Assembly (NCBI GenBank): GCA_038210495.1 | Contig: JBBQWR010000022.1 | Coordinates: 1-64,000 of the forward strand | DNA length: 64,000 nucleotides | Direction of reading: 5' to 3' | From: JBBQWR01 sp038210495 | GTDB taxonomy: Bacteria > Planctomycetota > Planctomycetia > Pirellulales > DATAWG01 | In this document: in pieces, positions 32,401-40,534 of the stretch | Layout of the letters: each line of letters starts with the position of its first letter | How positions within the stretch are numbered: the stretch's first letter is position 1 | Position numbers and translations under genes: made by a program | The notes under the pieces: generated by a model | Told to the model about the DNA's origin: nothing | Seen by the model: only the letters and a program-made list of their open reading frames with translations | Databases searched by the model: none

Positions 32401-33869
32401 ACGCACCGCAATTTGCCGGATCGCCGTCCGATGCGGGCATTGGCGTCGGACGGCTGTCGCCAGCCGGCGGCGCGGGGGGCAATGGTCCTGGAGGTCCCGG
32501 TGGTGAAGGCCCGGGGGGAGACGGCAGCGGCCGGCGGTTTGGTTCCAGTGGTCTGCCCACACCCGCGCCGCTCGCAGGAGGCGCCGATGGCCCGATAACG
32601 ACCTCTCTGCCGCAGTTCGGCCTGCCTAACCGGCGCGCGCTGGCCGATAGCGATAATTTACAAATCAGCTCCGGCCGATTCTTGCAAAAACAAGCCGGCG
32701 GCGGCGGTGGGCCGAACGTCGCGGCCGATGCTCCCGCCCGAGCGCCGGCGCCGTCGTTCGTCGGCCGAGGCCTCAAGGGCCGCGGCAAGAACGGCGCGGG
32801 AGACGTGGCCGGTTCCGACGGCCGCACCGAAGCCACAATCGAGCTAGGACTAGCGTATCTGGCTCAAATGCAAAACGACGACGGCAGTTGGAGTTTACAC
32901 CGGTTTCCCGGCGCCACCGAGGCGGACATCGGAAATTTTCACTCCGACACGGCCGCCACGGGGCTCGCTCTGCTCGCCTTCTTGGGCGCAGGCTACGACC
33001 ACTTCGACGACAAGTATCACGACACGGTACGCGGCGGCCTGGAGTATCTGCTCCGTCATCAACTGGCCAACGGCGATCTGTATGTGCCCATGGACGCTCA
33101 ATCGAATCAATTTTCTCGACTCTACAGCCACGCCATTGCGTCGATCGCCCTGTGCGAGGCGCTGGGCATGACTGGGGACCAAAAACTCAAACACGGCGCT
33201 CAGAAGGCGGTCGATTTCATCATCGCTTCGCAAAACAAGGAGCTGGGAGGTTGGCGGTATAAGCCGGGGCAAGATAGCGACGTGTCGGTCACCGGTTGGC
33301 AGACCACCGCGCTCAAGAGCGGTGAGCTGGCCGGGCTAAACGTGCCCAAGGAAGCCTATGCGAAAGTCTCGCGGTTCTTGGACTACGCCCAAGCGTCCAA
33401 GCAGGACGGCTCGCGCTACGTCTATCGGCCGCAGGACCCCAATTCGCAGCGGCCCGAGGATGCTCGCCGGCCGACGATGACGGCCGTGGCCCTCTTGCAG
33501 CGAATCTATCTGGGGTGGCGCCGCGACAATCCGGCCCTGCTGCGGGGCGCCGATTACATTCGGGCCAACTTGCCCAAGACGAGCGACGTGTACGCCCGGG
33601 ACACGTACTACTGGTATTATGCGACCCAAGTCATGTTCCAACTCAAGGGGGACTACTGGCAGGCCTGGAGCGACCGGCTGAATCCGTTGCTCATCAATAG
33701 CCAGACGCCAAATGGCCCGCTGGCCGGCAGTTGGGACCCCGGCGGCCGGATCCCGGACCGCTGGGGCGCGGTCGGCGGACGAATCTATGTCACGACGATG
33801 AACCTCTTATCGCTCGAAGTCTACTTCCGCCACTTGCCGATCTACGAAACGCCTGGCGAAGGGAAATAG
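29469..33869 (+). CDS. Giant membrane-anchored Gly-rich protein with C-terminal squalene-cyclase-like domain
   Basis: 1466 residues from ATG 29469 (GGAAGG at 29453-29458); an earlier ATG at 29412 translates repeat sequence. Three membrane segments lie at about 22-45, 56-76 and 83-104 (LLLAALLSITLHLGVGMVAYKA). Residues about 105-450 are Pro/Ala-rich with DVLRDYQFTPSSPDRKRE; about 450-1090 are extremely Gly/Ala-rich (runs such as GGAGGSGGVAAVVGG). The last part (about 1117-1466) is a prenyltransferase/squalene-oxidase-like alpha/alpha fold: EATIELGLAYLAQMQNDDGS, LLAFLGAGYDHFDDKYHDT, ALCEALGMTGDQKLKHGAQ, TGWQTTALKSGELAGLNVP. Following ExbB and ExbD it sits where a TonB-like transducer would be. 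The stop codon TAG lies in a REP-like segment. Confidence 0.85.
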   Translation: MNQSNLSARDPVQPRLGFDEQLWPIAIAFVLLCGCEVGWILAVCDFQTGELWRNGYVLLGGFVVFTTLICVTAIKLGVLRGRRLLLAALLSITLHLGVGMVAYKAQRSLFAPGPKNDVAVEKKLRDIDVLRDYQFTPSSPDRKREAHERPVDTIVTENRVPDLARLAPEQGNKAPAIKPDNMPAAEPKAPDLVAMIPDRKPIEAAPRRGDLDAKLTRQSSPIKNLPAAGPIAAPNQTTPTTVAGPIEAKSIPLGRQTFDPKVPRRADEVAIATMSPGLLQPGGPRSAPAPRADDHPSPSLTAGPALVKTILEPRAISRGDAPAAAAPAKIAIPDLSSLQPATGVGRQSAPGAIVGRAPSSTETPDAALMASAAPIRPAMNRPTSGGPATDTAAPRLTTGAPKRPAAPVADIAAAAVQNERSSTAGPLAPTPTAVTRGTTAAGAPSRPAAPDLTASAGAGGFGVTVAMAGPHPGKPQMSAGPSVDMKLPANGPAGLGAAGISGAGKSPIAAPVAGLPIAGPPGGIAGTPGSSASADSPAAGPARVGISKASGGPVGAGHGEGMDVGVAAAAPQPSVAMNLGSGGGLARRAGDGAGSSGGPAVGIGQPGGLARDASTSPATSGAVAFNPMSGNRVAGGGAAPGGGSLDTAATTGLRQSKISGPLGGGAGLGGSGTADVGANLPSLSVGIGGGTGGSAGNRRDNEQASIGLGIAGQQLPKSIGGAGGSGGVAAVVGGDLSSASAMSNGHGAGGAGGLGGSGEGPGGPIDSRATGAARTAPGAGIPAGAAVAGGTGGGDGPGGDGGNGGGGQIGAAQIGRPGAGRDGLPGGITGGVAGGLGSGIGRPGSATAGGLSGDVKAESPQLAAGTPTGSAIQGTGLGGVGPGGDGSGQQGPNVNIARQATGGLPSGAGSGSGGGNGDASGGDQGAGGVAMAIAGVGVGQIGRSGNGEGGPDINGTGLGAKLPRGPAGLSSGSDPQSDAPQFAGSPSDAGIGVGRLSPAGGAGGNGPGGPGGEGPGGDGSGRRFGSSGLPTPAPLAGGADGPITTSLPQFGLPNRRALADSDNLQISSGRFLQKQAGGGGGPNVAADAPARAPAPSFVGRGLKGRGKNGAGDVAGSDGRTEATIELGLAYLAQMQNDDGSWSLHRFPGATEADIGNFHSDTAATGLALLAFLGAGYDHFDDKYHDTVRGGLEYLLRHQLANGDLYVPMDAQSNQFSRLYSHAIASIALCEALGMTGDQKLKHGAQKAVDFIIASQNKELGGWRYKPGQDSDVSVTGWQTTALKSGELAGLNVPKEAYAKVSRFLDYAQASKQDGSRYVYRPQDPNSQRPEDARRPTMTAVALLQRIYLGWRRDNPALLRGADYIRANLPKTSDVYARDTYYWYYATQVMFQLKGDYWQAWSDRLNPLLINSQTPNGPLAGSWDPGGRIPDRWGAVGGRIYVTTMNLLSLEVYFRHLPIYETPGEGK

Positions 33870-33976
33870 CCGCGGCACGCGCCATCGACGGTTTAAGGCT
33901 ATTCCGCTTGTTTTTCCGGTAGCGATGATTTCGTGGTTTAACCCGGCCATTTCGGGAACGCGGCTATTTAAACAAA

Positions 33977-34007
33977 GCGAGCCCGAAGCTAAATGCTTGG
34001 GCCCGCT
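33977..34007. terminator. Hairpin between convergent genes
   Basis: GCGAGCCCGAAGC and GCTTGGGCCCGC can pair with small mismatches around TAAAT, between the ends of the giant Gly-rich gene and the minus-strand 680-residue gene. Could end transcription from both sides. Confidence 0.5.
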
Positions 34008-34044
34008 CAATCGTTCGCCCGTCGCCGTGTGGCGCCGTTTACTC

Positions 34045-36087
34045 TTACTTCGCCGCCGGGCCGGTCTTTTTGGGCGCCGGTCTGACGTCCTTCGGCGCTG
34101 GCTGGCCGAAGATGCCGCCGTTGTTGGGGCTGGCGCCGATTGGGCCGGCGCCTAGCGGCGTCGCCGCGTCGGCTGCGGCCTGCTTGTGGTATTTTTCCCA
34201 CTCCTCGGCCACCGGCTTGTCGGCCGCCTGATTGACGACCGTCATCTTGATCGGCTTCCCCTTCGTGTCGAGCGTGAGCAGCAGCATTTCCGGTGGCTCG
34301 GCGATGCCGTCCAAGGGCTTGTCCAAACTGGCTGTGCCCCGCACGTCGACGAGCGCCGTGTCGGTGACGAAGTCGGTGGAGATCTCGCGCGTTTGCCGCT
34401 TGACCGGATCGAGCACGTCCTTGATGGCGACCTTGGTGAAGTTGGCGATGCCGCCCAGCTCCAACTCGATCGGGTCGAGCATGTCGATCGCGTCGATCTT
34501 ATCCCACACGAGCGCGCTGACCTTGACTCTCGGCTCGGCGTTCTTGGGCGTCTTGACGATGCCGGTGGCCAGCAGTCGGGTGTCGGAGGGGGGCGCCGCC
34601 GGCTTCGATTTCTCGCTCCAGTCGGTCTCGCGGTACGGCTGCTTAGCCAAGTCGGGCGTGTCGAGGACTTCCGGATCCTTGCCGAAGTTCGGATTGCGGA
34701 GGACCATTTTCACGCGGTACTGATACGAATGGCCCGGCTCGACTTGAAAGTCCACGAACCGGAAGAGCAGATAGGGAATCTGCTTGACCACGGCGCCGGG
34801 CAGATTGACCATATCGGGACCGATTTGTCGCCCTCGGCCCGGGATCGCCAGTGGCATTCGACCGCGGCCCGGCTGATTCGCCGGAGCGCTGTCGAAATCG
34901 TCCGCGGGCTTTTTGGCGTCCTCGGGCTGACCGTTCGGTCCCGCGACGGCTTCCTCCTCGGCCAGCGGGATTCGCGGATGAGTCGCTTCGCGTCCCCAGT
35001 CGTGCAGCACGATCGGCGGCAACGGCCAGGTCATCCAGAGCGGACCCTTGAAATCGGGATCGACCACGTCGGCGCCCACGCCCGACCAGTCGCCGATTTC
35101 CTGAAGTAGCTTGGCGAAGCCACGTCCCGGCTTGAGCGCGCTCATCACAAGTTCCGACCCGAGCGTTTGCCGGTCTTGCTTGATCTGATCCACGTCGCCG
35201 CAGTCGATCATCGTGACCGAGCCGTCGGTCAAGTCGGTCCGCTCGAGCTTCCACCACACATAGTTGGGCACGTCGGAATCTTGCACGGCCATGCGGCCCT
35301 GGTCGGGACCACTACTGGCGTCCGCCATCTTTTGGGCGTTGCGGAATCGAGAGGCGTATTCCTTCCGCTGAAGCTCATCCGGAATGGCGCCGGTAATCAC
35401 CATGTAGTATTTCGCTTCGGCCTGACCGGACGAGGGCGCGCCGGGCATGCCGTTCATGCCGGCCATTCCCGAACCGGCCGCGCCAGGGCCGAGGATAACT
35501 CCCGGGCCACGACCCGGTATTCCGCCAATGGGACCGGCCGCCGGCCCGGTGACCGGGGGCCGAGTTCTGATGGGGGGCGCCGCCTTGGCGGGAACTTCTT
35601 TCACTGGCGCTTTCGGATTGAGAGGATTCACCTGGGGCACAATTTGCTGAGGCAGGCCGCCGGCGCCCGTTGCCGACTCGACCAGCGCTCCGCGGCCGGG
35701 AGTCGCTTGCAGCTCGATGACGGGAAACAGCTTCGGATCGCTGCGCTTCTGGGCCGCCTCGAAAATATTCGGCCGAAAAACCGGCTGCGGCAGATCGTAA
35801 CCTTCTTGGGGAAGCGGTGCGAGTTCGGTTCGTTTGGTGAACGAGGCCATCAAGACGCCTTCGCCGGCCGGAGGCGCGGTGCTCCCTTCGGAAACGTTAT
35901 GCAGGGCCTGATCGCTTTTGTCTTTGATGACTTTGGCCTGCAAATTGGCGGGCAGCGTTTCGCGCTGGAAGATCGAGAGCGTGAACCACGCCAGAATCAG
36001 CACGGCCAGGCCAACGACGATTTTCTCGCCGTGGTCGATGAAAAATCCCTTCACCGCTCCCATGTCCAGTTTCAGCTTCGCTTTCAT
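34045..36087 (-). CDS. Single-pass membrane protein of the pilus-like cluster (680 aa)
   Basis: 680 residues; AGGAGG directly upstream of ATG 36087 gives a strong start. One membrane helix (KIVVGLAVLILAWFTLSIF, about 21-39) after a short cytoplasmic start. The large outer part has Gly/Pro-rich linkers (GGIPGRGPGVILGPGAAG) and structured blocks such as VPNYVWWKLERTDLTDGSV, LLFRFVDFQVEPGHSYQYRV and PELALLTLDTKGKPI-like strands. No named family is recognised. It is the last gene of a minus-strand set starting with a PilM-PilN-like fusion, at the place where PilO/PilP-type partners would lie, so an alignment-complex role is inferred from position. Confidence 0.82.
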   Translation of the reverse strand: MKAKLKLDMGAVKGFFIDHGEKIVVGLAVLILAWFTLSIFQRETLPANLQAKVIKDKSDQALHNVSEGSTAPPAGEGVLMASFTKRTELAPLPQEGYDLPQPVFRPNIFEAAQKRSDPKLFPVIELQATPGRGALVESATGAGGLPQQIVPQVNPLNPKAPVKEVPAKAAPPIRTRPPVTGPAAGPIGGIPGRGPGVILGPGAAGSGMAGMNGMPGAPSSGQAEAKYYMVITGAIPDELQRKEYASRFRNAQKMADASSGPDQGRMAVQDSDVPNYVWWKLERTDLTDGSVTMIDCGDVDQIKQDRQTLGSELVMSALKPGRGFAKLLQEIGDWSGVGADVVDPDFKGPLWMTWPLPPIVLHDWGREATHPRIPLAEEEAVAGPNGQPEDAKKPADDFDSAPANQPGRGRMPLAIPGRGRQIGPDMVNLPGAVVKQIPYLLFRFVDFQVEPGHSYQYRVKMVLRNPNFGKDPEVLDTPDLAKQPYRETDWSEKSKPAAPPSDTRLLATGIVKTPKNAEPRVKVSALVWDKIDAIDMLDPIELELGGIANFTKVAIKDVLDPVKRQTREISTDFVTDTALVDVRGTASLDKPLDGIAEPPEMLLLTLDTKGKPIKMTVVNQAADKPVAEEWEKYHKQAAADAATPLGAGPIGASPNNGGIFGQPAPKDVRPAPKKTGPAAK

Positions 36088-36216
36088 AGCTTTGCCTCCT
36101 AGGTCTTCCCGGTTCCGGTCGGAAAAACGAGTGATGGTTGCCCCGGAGAAACTCTCTGTTCAGAAAAAAAGTGCTGCCGATGCCCGAGTGACTTATTAAG
36201 CGGTTTTGTGCTTGCC

Positions 36217-38001
36217 TTATTTAGAGGCCGGCGCGGCGGTTGTTTCAGTCGTCGCAGGTGACGCCGAGCCACCACCAACCGCTGTACCCTTGGCCGCTGG
36301 CGCAGTCGGGTCGGCGGTGCCCGTGACCGGAGGCGTCGCCGGTGTAGTTGCTCCTGCCGCCCCGGTCGCTGGCCCCGTCCGACCGGCGGGGGGCGTCGCG
36401 GGCGCAGTCGAGTCGATCGTGGGAGGCGCCGCCGCCGGCGAGGCGCCGGTCGCGGGAGTCGCTGCGGCTGGCGTCGCTGCGGCCGGGGTTGTCGCTACCG
36501 GTGTCGTCGCCGCGGGGGCGGCGCCCGGGGCGGGCGGCGCCGCGTCGGTCGCTGCGGGCATCCCGAGCTTCGCTACGTCCGGTGGGTTGATGATATACGC
36601 TACGCCGCGCAGCTCGAGCGTCATGTCGGATCCGGACGACGGCATCCCTTCACCGCCAGCGCCCGGCGGCCGTCGATGCTTCATGGGACCGACATCCGGC
36701 CGGCCCCCGATCGAGTCCGATGATTCGGCGTTGATTCGCACTTCGCGAAGCTCCAGTGGGACTTGCGATTTGCCGAATTCGGCGATCACGCGGTCGAATC
36801 GCGTGGGGTCGACCTGGAGCCGAATCTTGAATGCCATCAATTTGTATTCGGCAGCCTGTCTGGTCGCTAGCTCCGCCGCTCCGATCGGCTTGCCCGTGGC
36901 ATCAACGTATCGGCCGTCTTTTAAGATCGATTCCAAATCGGTTCCGGCCGCGGTCGCCAAGCCGGGTCCTTGCGATCCGCCGGGAATATTGTTCGGCCCG
37001 CCGGGATAAGAGACCGGCCCGCGGATTCCGGGCGCCGGAGCGCCGCCGCCCCCTTCGCTATAAAGTTGCTGCCGGGGTGGCCGCTTGGCTTCGAGCAGCT
37101 GCGCCATCGAGCCGCCGCTGCCCAGGGGGCCGCCGGCGGGAATCCCGCTCACGGGCCCGGCCGCCAAATCGACCCTAGGACGATGATAGACAACCCGATT
37201 CTCGCCTTCTCCCAGCGGATGCTTGCCGACCGCGTCGTAGCCGATCTGCACCTGATCGATTTGCCGGACGATCGATTCATACGAATGCTGGGCCTGTTCG
37301 TTGGACCGGGCGAGGGATTGGAAAATCGCCTCCATGACCCACATCTCTTCCTGGGCGTAGCGAACGTCGAGTTCCGACGGAGTCGATTTCCAGTCGTAAT
37401 TGATGTACTGCTGCTTTTGATCGGCGTCGTCCCAAATGACCTTGTGCGAGTCGTCGGATTCCGCCGGCGCATGAATTCCTGGCCCAGCCAGATGATGTCC
37501 GCCACGAACGGGGCTAGCTTCCGACTGACTGCCGGCGGTCCACTCCGCGTCGACGATTTTCGCCATTCGCGGCAGCATCGTGATCGTGATGAACTTCTGG
37601 TAACGCTCGCATAGGTCGGACAACTGTGGATTGGGCGTTCCTGGCGGACGACTGAAGACCGTGCGGAAATCGTCGCCGAGTTCCTTGTCTTTCGGCCATT
37701 GGAAGAATTTGGCCTCTTGCTGATACAGCTTCGACCAAGCGTCCAGGACGTCCTTGCGCTGTAGGTCGGTCTGTTGCTTGATGGCGCTCACCCAATGGTC
37801 GTTCGGATGATCGGCGCCGGCGATGAGCGGCGTGATCTGCCCCTCGGCGCTTTTGGCTTTGGACTTCTGATCGGCGAAGACCTTTGAAAGCTTGCTGGCG
37901 CCGATGAAAAACATCAGGAAGGCCACGAGTACGGCCAGTCCGCAGCCGATCCAAAAATGCTGCTTCTTGGCGAAAGCGAGAAACTGCTTGACTTGATCCA
38001 T
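36217..38001 (-). CDS. Single-pass membrane protein of the pilus-like cluster (594 aa), PilO-position
   Basis: 594 residues. One membrane helix near the start (FWIGCGLAVLVAFLMFFIG, about 16-34) is followed by a coiled-coil-prone part (ASKLSKVFADQKSKAKSAEG), the arrangement of PilN/PilO proteins. The central region carries regular strands and helices (VRYAQEEMWVMEAIFQSLAR, FKIRLQVDPTRFDRVIAEF, VPLELREVRINAESSD). The last 110 residues are low-complexity Ala/Pro/Thr. Homology to PilO is not visible by eye and is suggested by gene order and topology. It lies 90 bases downstream of the PilM-PilN-like gene. Confidence 0.82.
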   Translation of the reverse strand: MDQVKQFLAFAKKQHFWIGCGLAVLVAFLMFFIGASKLSKVFADQKSKAKSAEGQITPLIAGADHPNDHWVSAIKQQTDLQRKDVLDAWSKLYQQEAKFFQWPKDKELGDDFRTVFSRPPGTPNPQLSDLCERYQKFITITMLPRMAKIVDAEWTAGSQSEASPVRGGHHLAGPGIHAPAESDDSHKVIWDDADQKQQYINYDWKSTPSELDVRYAQEEMWVMEAIFQSLARSNEQAQHSYESIVRQIDQVQIGYDAVGKHPLGEGENRVVYHRPRVDLAAGPVSGIPAGGPLGSGGSMAQLLEAKRPPRQQLYSEGGGGAPAPGIRGPVSYPGGPNNIPGGSQGPGLATAAGTDLESILKDGRYVDATGKPIGAAELATRQAAEYKLMAFKIRLQVDPTRFDRVIAEFGKSQVPLELREVRINAESSDSIGGRPDVGPMKHRRPPGAGGEGMPSSGSDMTLELRGVAYIINPPDVAKLGMPAATDAAPPAPGAAPAATTPVATTPAAATPAAATPATGASPAAAPPTIDSTAPATPPAGRTGPATGAAGATTPATPPVTGTADPTAPAAKGTAVGGGSASPATTETTAAPASK

Positions 38002-38091
38002 GATTGAAACGCCTGCGGGCGGAAGTGTTTAGTTTTGGATGTCGAACTCAGAACGGCAACCGCTATTGAGCTATTTACCATCGACGATTTA

Positions 38092-40236
38092 TCAGTTCGT
38101 CTTCGGCGCCTGAACCGGGCCTGCCAGCGCCGGCGGTTTCTCCCCCTCGGGGCCCTTGGGCTTTTCTTGCCGGCTACTATACGGCGATTCTTTCCACGCG
38201 AATTGCAAGGTGAAATCGAACCGGAGCACTGAGATCTTGGCTTGGTCGCGCTCTTTCGCCCCCGGCCCCCCGTCGCGGCCGACATTGGGCTTCACTTTCG
38301 GCGCCTCTTCGTCGCGAATTCCGGGGATCGGAATTTCCTCCTCGTAGGGCTTCGTAGGCTTGAGCAACAAAGCATATGAAACTCCAAGCTGCTTTATCGG
38401 GACCTTAATTTTCGATTTACCATCGGTTGAGGGAATTTCGACGATTGAGTCCTCCAAATTCTTGAGCAGCGTTTTGCGGACGTAATTCGAGCCTTCGTTG
38501 CCGACGTCCGCCTCGTTGTGATAGTGATGCCCGCGAATTTGGACGACCCAGCCTTCGCCCGTCGGTCCGCTGGCCGCCGCCGCGCCGGCTGCTGGACTTC
38601 CGGGCGCGGGCGCCGCGTCGGTCGGCGGGGCGCCCGCGGCCGGCGCCAATCCGGCGCTGACCGAAGCGTCGGCGTACCAATCCTCGAGCTTGGAAAAATG
38701 CTCGCAGTCGATCGAATCCAAGTAAATTCGCTTACTGAGCACGACGCGCTGCCGAATGTCGGCCAGTTTGGCATTAGTGGCGTTGATCACTACGCCCGGC
38801 GGGTCCTGGGGAACGCACTCTCCGATGGCTTTGATGAGTTCGGGCCACAGCGTTCGCCGTTCGGAGACGGCCAGCAGTCGGTCGCCCGTTTCGCGAACGG
38901 CCGCGAAATCGGTTTTGGCTTTGTCGAAGTCGGCCTTGTACTTGGCGGCGGCGCCGCTCGCGCCGCTCGCTTTGGCGACCGCTTCCTTGATGTCCGCCTC
39001 GGGCGCCGAAGCCCAGGCCCGCCAGTGACCGACAAAGCCCAGGCTACAACCCAGCAGCAGCGCCGCGACGGCGGCGACGGCCCAGGGTTTTTTCGCCCGA
39101 ATTCGCCGGTCCTGCACGATTTCCGGCGGGATCAAATTGGTTCGCAGAGTCGATCGCTTGAGCCCTTGCAGGGCCAAGCCGTAGCAGACCCCGAACGAGA
39201 GCATATTTTCCTTGAACGACGGCGCGTTGACCACGCCTTGACCGCGCAGACCGCGGTACTCGGAGAGTTCGACGACTTCGTAGCCCAGGCTTTGGCCCAG
39301 ATATTTTTGCAGTCCGCGGAGCTTCATCGCGTTGCCCAGCGGCACCACGCGCTTGATCTTGGCGTTGCGATCGACGCTTTGGAAAAAGCTGATCGAGCGT
39401 TGGACCTCGGTCACCAGATCGTTGAACACGGGCCGCATCGCGAGAAACACCGCCTTGGGGTCTTCGGCTTTCAGCGCGTTGCGCTTCAGATGCTCTGCCT
39501 TGGTGAACGTGAGCTTCAATTCCTTGGTCAATGCCCTGGTGAAGTGGCTGCCCCCCAACGGGATGTTTCGCTGCCAGACCCGGTAGCCGTTGGTGATCAC
39601 CAAGTCGGTCGTGTCGGTGCCGAGTGAGATCACGACTGTCGACTCGGGCCCTTGGTCTTTGCCCTCCGAATTGAGCGGCTTCAGGTCCGGCATCTGGTCG
39701 AAGACGACGAAGTTGTAGAGCGTCAGCGGGGCCAGTTGAATGAAGTCGACCTCGATGCCGGCTTCGCTAAACGGCCTGAGAGCCTTGAACACTTGCTCGC
39801 GTTTCATGGCGAACAGGCCGACTTCGGTTTCGAGCGCGAAGCCATCTTCCTCGCTTCCGCCGGCCATCTGCTGATAGTCCCACACGACGTCTTCCAACGC
39901 GAAGGGAATCTGCTGGCGAGCTTCGTACCGCACAATGTCGGGAATCTTTTTCGACTCGACGGGCGGCAGCTTAATGAATCGGGCCAACCCGGCCTGACCG
40001 GGGACGGAGATCGCGATCCGATCGTCTTTCACTTTGTTGCGCGACAGGAACTGCGCGATCGCGTCGCGAACCAACTCGACCGGATCGGCCTCGGGCTGGC
40101 TGAGAATCTTGGGATACTCGATGAAATCAAACGCATCGGCGGTGACTTTGTCGGAGTCTTCGTGCGGCGTGCAGCGCAAGGCCTTCAGCGCGCACTGACC
40201 GATATCGATACCCCACACCGCATTACTCTTCGCCAT
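38092..40236 (-). CDS. pilM: PilM-like ATPase fused to a PilN-like membrane domain
   Basis: 714 residues, AGGGA upstream of ATG 40236. Residues about 1-375 are an actin-like PilM domain: VWGIDIGQCALKALRCT (phosphate-1 loop), ISVPGQAGLARFIKLPPVES, VRYEARQQIPFALEDVVWDY (PilM signature QQIPFxxxxVxWDY), STVVISLGTDTTDLVITNGY (phosphate-2) and VVPLGNAMKLRGLQKYLGQ. A membrane helix at about 383-403 (VAAVAALLLGCSLGFVGHW) then leads to a PilN-like outer part with a coiled coil (AKYKADFDKAKTDFAAV) and LWPELIKAIGECVP. PilM and PilN are usually separate; here they form one chain. In type IV pili and type II secretion they build the alignment platform. No PilQ or motor gene is in the window. Confidence 0.9.
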   Translation of the reverse strand: MAKSNAVWGIDIGQCALKALRCTPHEDSDKVTADAFDFIEYPKILSQPEADPVELVRDAIAQFLSRNKVKDDRIAISVPGQAGLARFIKLPPVESKKIPDIVRYEARQQIPFALEDVVWDYQQMAGGSEEDGFALETEVGLFAMKREQVFKALRPFSEAGIEVDFIQLAPLTLYNFVVFDQMPDLKPLNSEGKDQGPESTVVISLGTDTTDLVITNGYRVWQRNIPLGGSHFTRALTKELKLTFTKAEHLKRNALKAEDPKAVFLAMRPVFNDLVTEVQRSISFFQSVDRNAKIKRVVPLGNAMKLRGLQKYLGQSLGYEVVELSEYRGLRGQGVVNAPSFKENMLSFGVCYGLALQGLKRSTLRTNLIPPEIVQDRRIRAKKPWAVAAVAALLLGCSLGFVGHWRAWASAPEADIKEAVAKASGASGAAAKYKADFDKAKTDFAAVRETGDRLLAVSERRTLWPELIKAIGECVPQDPPGVVINATNAKLADIRQRVVLSKRIYLDSIDCEHFSKLEDWYADASVSAGLAPAAGAPPTDAAPAPGSPAAGAAAASGPTGEGWVVQIRGHHYHNEADVGNEGSNYVRKTLLKNLEDSIVEIPSTDGKSKIKVPIKQLGVSYALLLKPTKPYEEEIPIPGIRDEEAPKVKPNVGRDGGPGAKERDQAKISVLRFDFTLQFAWKESPYSSRQEKPKGPEGEKPPALAGPVQAPKTN

Positions 40237-40461
40237 GCCAGTGGTCCCTATTGCGTACCGCCGCGAGCGGCGCGTTTCGCCAGTTCGACCGCGAATGGGT
40301 CGTGCAGAAATCGAGGCAAATCGCAGATCGCGCTATACTCTAATCTATCGACGGAGCGAAGCGTCTGTCAAATAAATAGTCGGTGCGATTAGCGACTGTT
40401 AGGTGGCCTGCGCTCGCCCCGATGGGAAGCCCCCATAGCCTGTTCTCGAGGTCGAAACCAG

Positions 40462-40505
40462 TCTCCGGGGCTTCGGCGAGTACGCCTCCAGCCCCGGCCA
40501 CCCGG
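40462..40505 (+). repeat. Family B palindrome copy
   Basis: CTCCGGGGCTTCGGCGAGTA then CGCCTCCAGCCCCGGCCACC; ends CCGGGGCT and AGCCCCGG pair. Matches 21414-21455 over almost the whole length. Confidence 0.65.
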
Positions 40506-40534
40506 AGTATTGTTAGCATTTCCAAACCCACCGC

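Noticed and set aside
29469..33869. Giant Gly-rich protein as a collagen-like or PE-PGRS-type protein
   Set aside because: No regular Gly-X-Y triplets, and the N-terminal membrane helices and C-terminal cyclase-like domain do not fit those families.
38518..39627. Plus-strand open frame of 369 codons over pilM
   Set aside because: Antisense shadow of the PilM-PilN-like gene.
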